DNA of 64,000 bases from Chaunax sp. Z400. Lineage: Eukaryota > Chordata > Actinopteri > Lophiiformes > Chaunacidae. The notes under the pieces are model-generated. The model saw nothing but the letters and a program-made list of their open reading frames with translations, did no database searches and was not told the origin of the DNA. The stretch spans positions 3,359,001-3,423,000 of the forward strand of contig CM075203.1 of assembly GCA_037577475.1 (NCBI GenBank), written 5' to 3'. The number at the start of each line of letters is the position of its first letter. Position 1 is the first letter of the stretch. Made by a program: the position numbers and the translations under genes. This document shows positions 46,561 through 64,000 of the stretch, in pieces.

Positions 46561-47761
46561 TCTTCTCCTTGCTGAATCAACAAGGCATCATCATCCTGAA
46601 TCACATTTTCCGTCTGTGGACTCCACTGGTGAAATAATGAATCTCACAGATGTGTGCACACACTCATGCACACACGTGCAATCGGCTGTGCCCATATAAA
46701 CACACACAAAAAACACACAGACACACAATTCCAACAACTCTTGCAGATACCTCGAAACATCACGGCAGAAGATCAAGTAAGGACAGACGCTGTGTTTCCT
46801 TCAGGAAGTGCTTCAGCGGTGGAGACAGTGAAAGCAGGTGCTGTCACTGCTCTAAGAGCCAAAAAACATCCTAAAGAAATAAAATCTGACGGGATATAAA
46901 AGGTAAAGACTTGGGTGAGATGAGCTGGCAGAGTCCAGTGACACTCTGGGACTGAAATTCTATGTGGAAAGCACATTCTGTTCTGGGATTGCTCTTAAAA
47001 TCTGACCTCCCCATGTGTTTATAGACAGAAAATGGTTTTAAGGATGGCTCTCCTCCCCGCCTCAGACAGGTGAAACCGATTGAAGGTTGAAGAGCCTGCC
47101 AGAGCAGTGGGAATACTGCTGGTGAGACGGAGGCAAAGCTGAGAAACAGGCCACTTTATGCAATCAAGGCAGCTTAAGCGAGGGCCGAGGTGGAGCTGCA
47201 GCTCATGCCCCATTTCTCTAAAAGTAACCAGACCGCAGAAGTCAAACGGCGCTTGCATTCTGATCCCTCGCTGTGAGCAGCAACCTTGCTGCTATAGGCA
47301 GGCCAGAAAATTCCCTGTAAGCATGAAGTGGTCAGAGAATTACATGGGCTTAAAGTAAAAGGATTTACATGGAAGGATGCACAGTAACGCGAGCTCAGAG
47401 GAGGAGAAGGTCGGGGACAAAGGTGTCATTAGTCAGCCAGGGTAGACTATGGAATTTAGTGGGATTTAGTGGAATTTATTTATTTCTGACACATCTCAGT
47501 GCTCAGATAAATAAAGCCAATGCAGGCATGAATTTGCATTCTTGGCTGCATCGTGTAGGAGACGGATGGAGATTCATTAAATGCGTTGTTTATCCCAAGA
47601 ACAGCCACTGTGGGTCAGTAGAACAGGAGAGGGACATTAATCCAGTTATCAGATGATCCCATTATTCAGCAGATTAGCCTGCACCACGCACGGATATAGC
47701 GCCTTTGGGATTTGTAGTCCAGAATGCTGCCTTCCTGGTTTCCTCCTGGGATCTAAAGCTT

Positions 47762-47783
47762 TAAAAAAAAAAAAAAAAAAAAA
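47762..47783. repeat. Poly-A run
   Basis: Twenty-two consecutive A bases followed by 'cctgactacagg'. It may be the tail of an old retroposon, but no body is recognised. Confidence 0.6.
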
Positions 47784-47879
47784 ACCTGACTACAGGCTAT
47801 AACAATGCAACAGGTGTGCAAGTCATTGTGTGCAGCCTCCTACAGTGCATGCACGAACCCTGACACCCGCACCACCACC

Positions 47880-48150
47880 ACCATCATGCCCTAGCGCGCG
47901 GGCCGCAGGTGGAGATCTGTGAGGTGTGAAGTGAGCGGTGACGCAGCGCCTGCAGGTCAGAGTGTAACCTGCGCGCTCAGGACATTTGCACAGCTCAATT
48001 AGCGTGACACACTTTCCCTTCCTTCCGCCCGGCTGGCGGACACCAGCAGATTATTCCTACTGACTTCCCAGAAGGTGCACCGTTCCCTGGTTAAAGAGGA
48101 GCCGTTTTCTTTGCATTTTACGCGCGCTTACAGGAGGAAATCGCAGGAAT
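47880..48150 (+). promoter_or_regulatory. GC-rich promoter region of psme4
   Basis: CpG density rises sharply ('agcgcgcgggccgca', 'cctgcgcgctca', 'acgcgcgctt') in the 270 bp before the psme4 ATG, in contrast with the AT-rich flanks. No TATA box is seen. This suggests a CpG-type housekeeping promoter, as expected for a proteasome regulator. The transcription start is not known. Confidence 0.6.
47938..47948 (+). promoter_or_regulatory. Antioxidant-response-element-like site
   Basis: GTGACGCAGCG matches the ARE consensus RTGAYnnnGCR exactly, 203 bp upstream of the psme4 ATG. NFE2L1 (NRF1) activates proteasome genes through such sites when proteasome capacity falls, and PSME4 belongs to that set in mammals. 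By chance one match is expected in about 8 kb per strand, so the position is suggestive but not proof. Confidence 0.45.
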
Positions 48151-62652
<14,502 letters not shown>

Positions 62653-64000
62653 GTAAACACGCAAACTTCAGCATTTTCTGTACAGCAAACTGGAACAGCC
62701 ATTTACTTTACTACAAGATATACGAGACTGTTCATTATTTATGAGGAAGGATGAGGTGTTGTAAAACAGGCGAGGACTTCATTTAACACTTCTGTCGTGT
62801 TTCAATCAAATGTGACAAGTTTAGAAGTTTTTCTCTCTAAAGAATGGAGTTAATTTCATCTGTTCGTCATGAGGTTCCATGACTTTGTTCACACATGACA
62901 TCTGAACACACAAAATCAATGTTGAGAATTTTTATTAAATTTTGGGTGTTTTATTGACCTGGTGTACACCCTTGGTGTTCCTGGTCAAAAATGGCTGGTC
63001 ATTAGAAACGCCCCTTTTTGGCTTCCATGGCAACCTGCATGGGAAGCTATCGGCAATAGAATTTTTACCCCATGGGAACCACACCTGCTGGCAATTGTCA
63101 AAAACAACCACAGCATTGTTTCAATGATATATAGAATTTCATTTTTGTCATTTTTGACCAGCAACACCAAACTAGTTAAAAAGAAACGCAAACAACAGGA
63201 GGGATAATTTTTTAACCACTGGGGATTTGTTTATGTTTATGTTTTTTTATTTTGGCTTTGGAGACAGACACCTACCTTTAAATGGTTGTATTTTGTTTTT
63301 GCCAGCATTGGTTTGTCTGTCTGTTAGCAGGATTACTCAGAATATAATCAACAGATTTTGATGACATGGTTTGGAGAGGTAGGGCACAGCCCAGGGAACA
63401 ATCCTTTGGATTTTGGTGGTGATCCGGATCATTACAGGCCCACGGTGTGCTATTCATGATTTTGCTGCCTGCTCAAGGTGTTCATCAGGGGGTGGAGTGA
63501 AGAGAAGAGGTTGACCAGCGGAGGGCGCCAGCCTCCTATGGAGGTTAGAGATTAATATGTTATTCAGGTGTCACTGAATACATCCTGGACAACACAGAAA
63601 CATCATTACTGATATTCTGTTGTGTTGGCTCCAGTCCTACAGATATTTGGTGTGAATATTAAAAAAATATGATTATTTAGGGTGGAGGGAAGGTCATGCA
63701 TTTCCCCCCGTCGCTCAGGAAAGGATCAGGATGAACAAAGAATTGAGGTTCAGCCAAACAGTCTCTAACACTACATTTAAATCCAGGACATATTTTCCAG
63801 CCTCCACAAGAGTAAGTTTCCTATTATCAAAGCTGTTAAATCGTCCAGTCTGAAACAATGAGGTTTTCCTGGAAACACAAAATGGTAGAAGTACAACCTT
63901 AATACTGCACATCCTCGCAGTTTAATTAAATGAGGTGCAGTAATTGCAATGCAATTTCAGTTTCCATTAAAAGAATAAGAAAGCAATTTCATCTTAGACA
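62653..64000. other. psme4 intron 19 (to the window edge)
   Basis: The next expected psme4 exon (encoding the FPIKDWGKPGDLW-like region) was not seen, so the intron continues past the window. It holds a family A repeat copy at about 63305-63435 and otherwise plain AT-rich DNA. Confidence 0.6.
63305..63435 (+). repeat. Dispersed repeat family A, copy 3
   Basis: 'agcaggattactcagaatat', 'acagattttgatgacatggt', 'aacaatcctttggattttgg' and 'tggtgatccggatcat' repeat the order found at 15790-15965. Confidence 0.65.

Noticed and set aside
45291..46637. 448-codon open frame on the + strand
   Set aside because: It is almost only Ser, Leu, Pro, Phe and His, read from the pyrimidine minisatellite. There is no domain, no splice context and no conserved motif.

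Overview
The window is vertebrate nuclear DNA, almost certainly from a teleost fish. Long introns with GT-AG (and a few GC-AG) junctions separate short exons of four recognisable vertebrate genes. The gene-free DNA is full of dinucleotide microsatellites, L2/Rex-like LINE pieces and short inverted-repeat elements of the kind that are common in fish genomes. No bacterial, organellar or viral genes were seen. All exon models were built by hand from reading frame, splice signals and remembered family sequences; no alignment or transcript data were available.

Layout: (1) 1-7.8 kb: repeats and low-complexity DNA, no gene recognised. (2) 7.96-25.0 kb, + strand: a cell-surface ectonucleoside triphosphate diphosphohydrolase (ENTPD1/2/3/8 class, closest by eye to ENTPD1), complete, about 504 aa, with a 9.7 kb first intron. 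(3) 28.5-31.2 kb, - strand: a TWIK-type two-pore potassium channel (KCNK1/KCNK7-like), three exons, 354 aa. (4) 32.4-44.4 kb, - strand: a subgroup-A thrombospondin (THBS1/THBS2-like), 20 coding exons, 952 aa, whose signal-peptide exon splices in frame straight into the oligomerisation exon, so the N-terminal laminin-G-like (TSPN) domain is absent. (5) 44.4-48.1 kb: a divergent intergenic region holding long TG tracts, a 1.2 kb pyrimidine-rich array and a GC-rich promoter. (6) 48.15 kb to the right edge, + strand: psme4 (proteasome activator PA200), the first 19 coding exons, about 735 of roughly 1,840 residues; the gene runs off the window.

The four genes are not a functional unit; they are ordinary neighbours. 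The observations most worth following are the thrombospondin without a TSPN domain, the ENTPD without the segment that forms the membrane-interaction loop in its relatives, three psme4 exons whose 3' splice sites sit directly behind long TG repeats, a psme4 acceptor fed by nine tandem branch-point-like units, and three probable GC-AG introns. One short inverted-repeat element family has copies in introns of all four genes.
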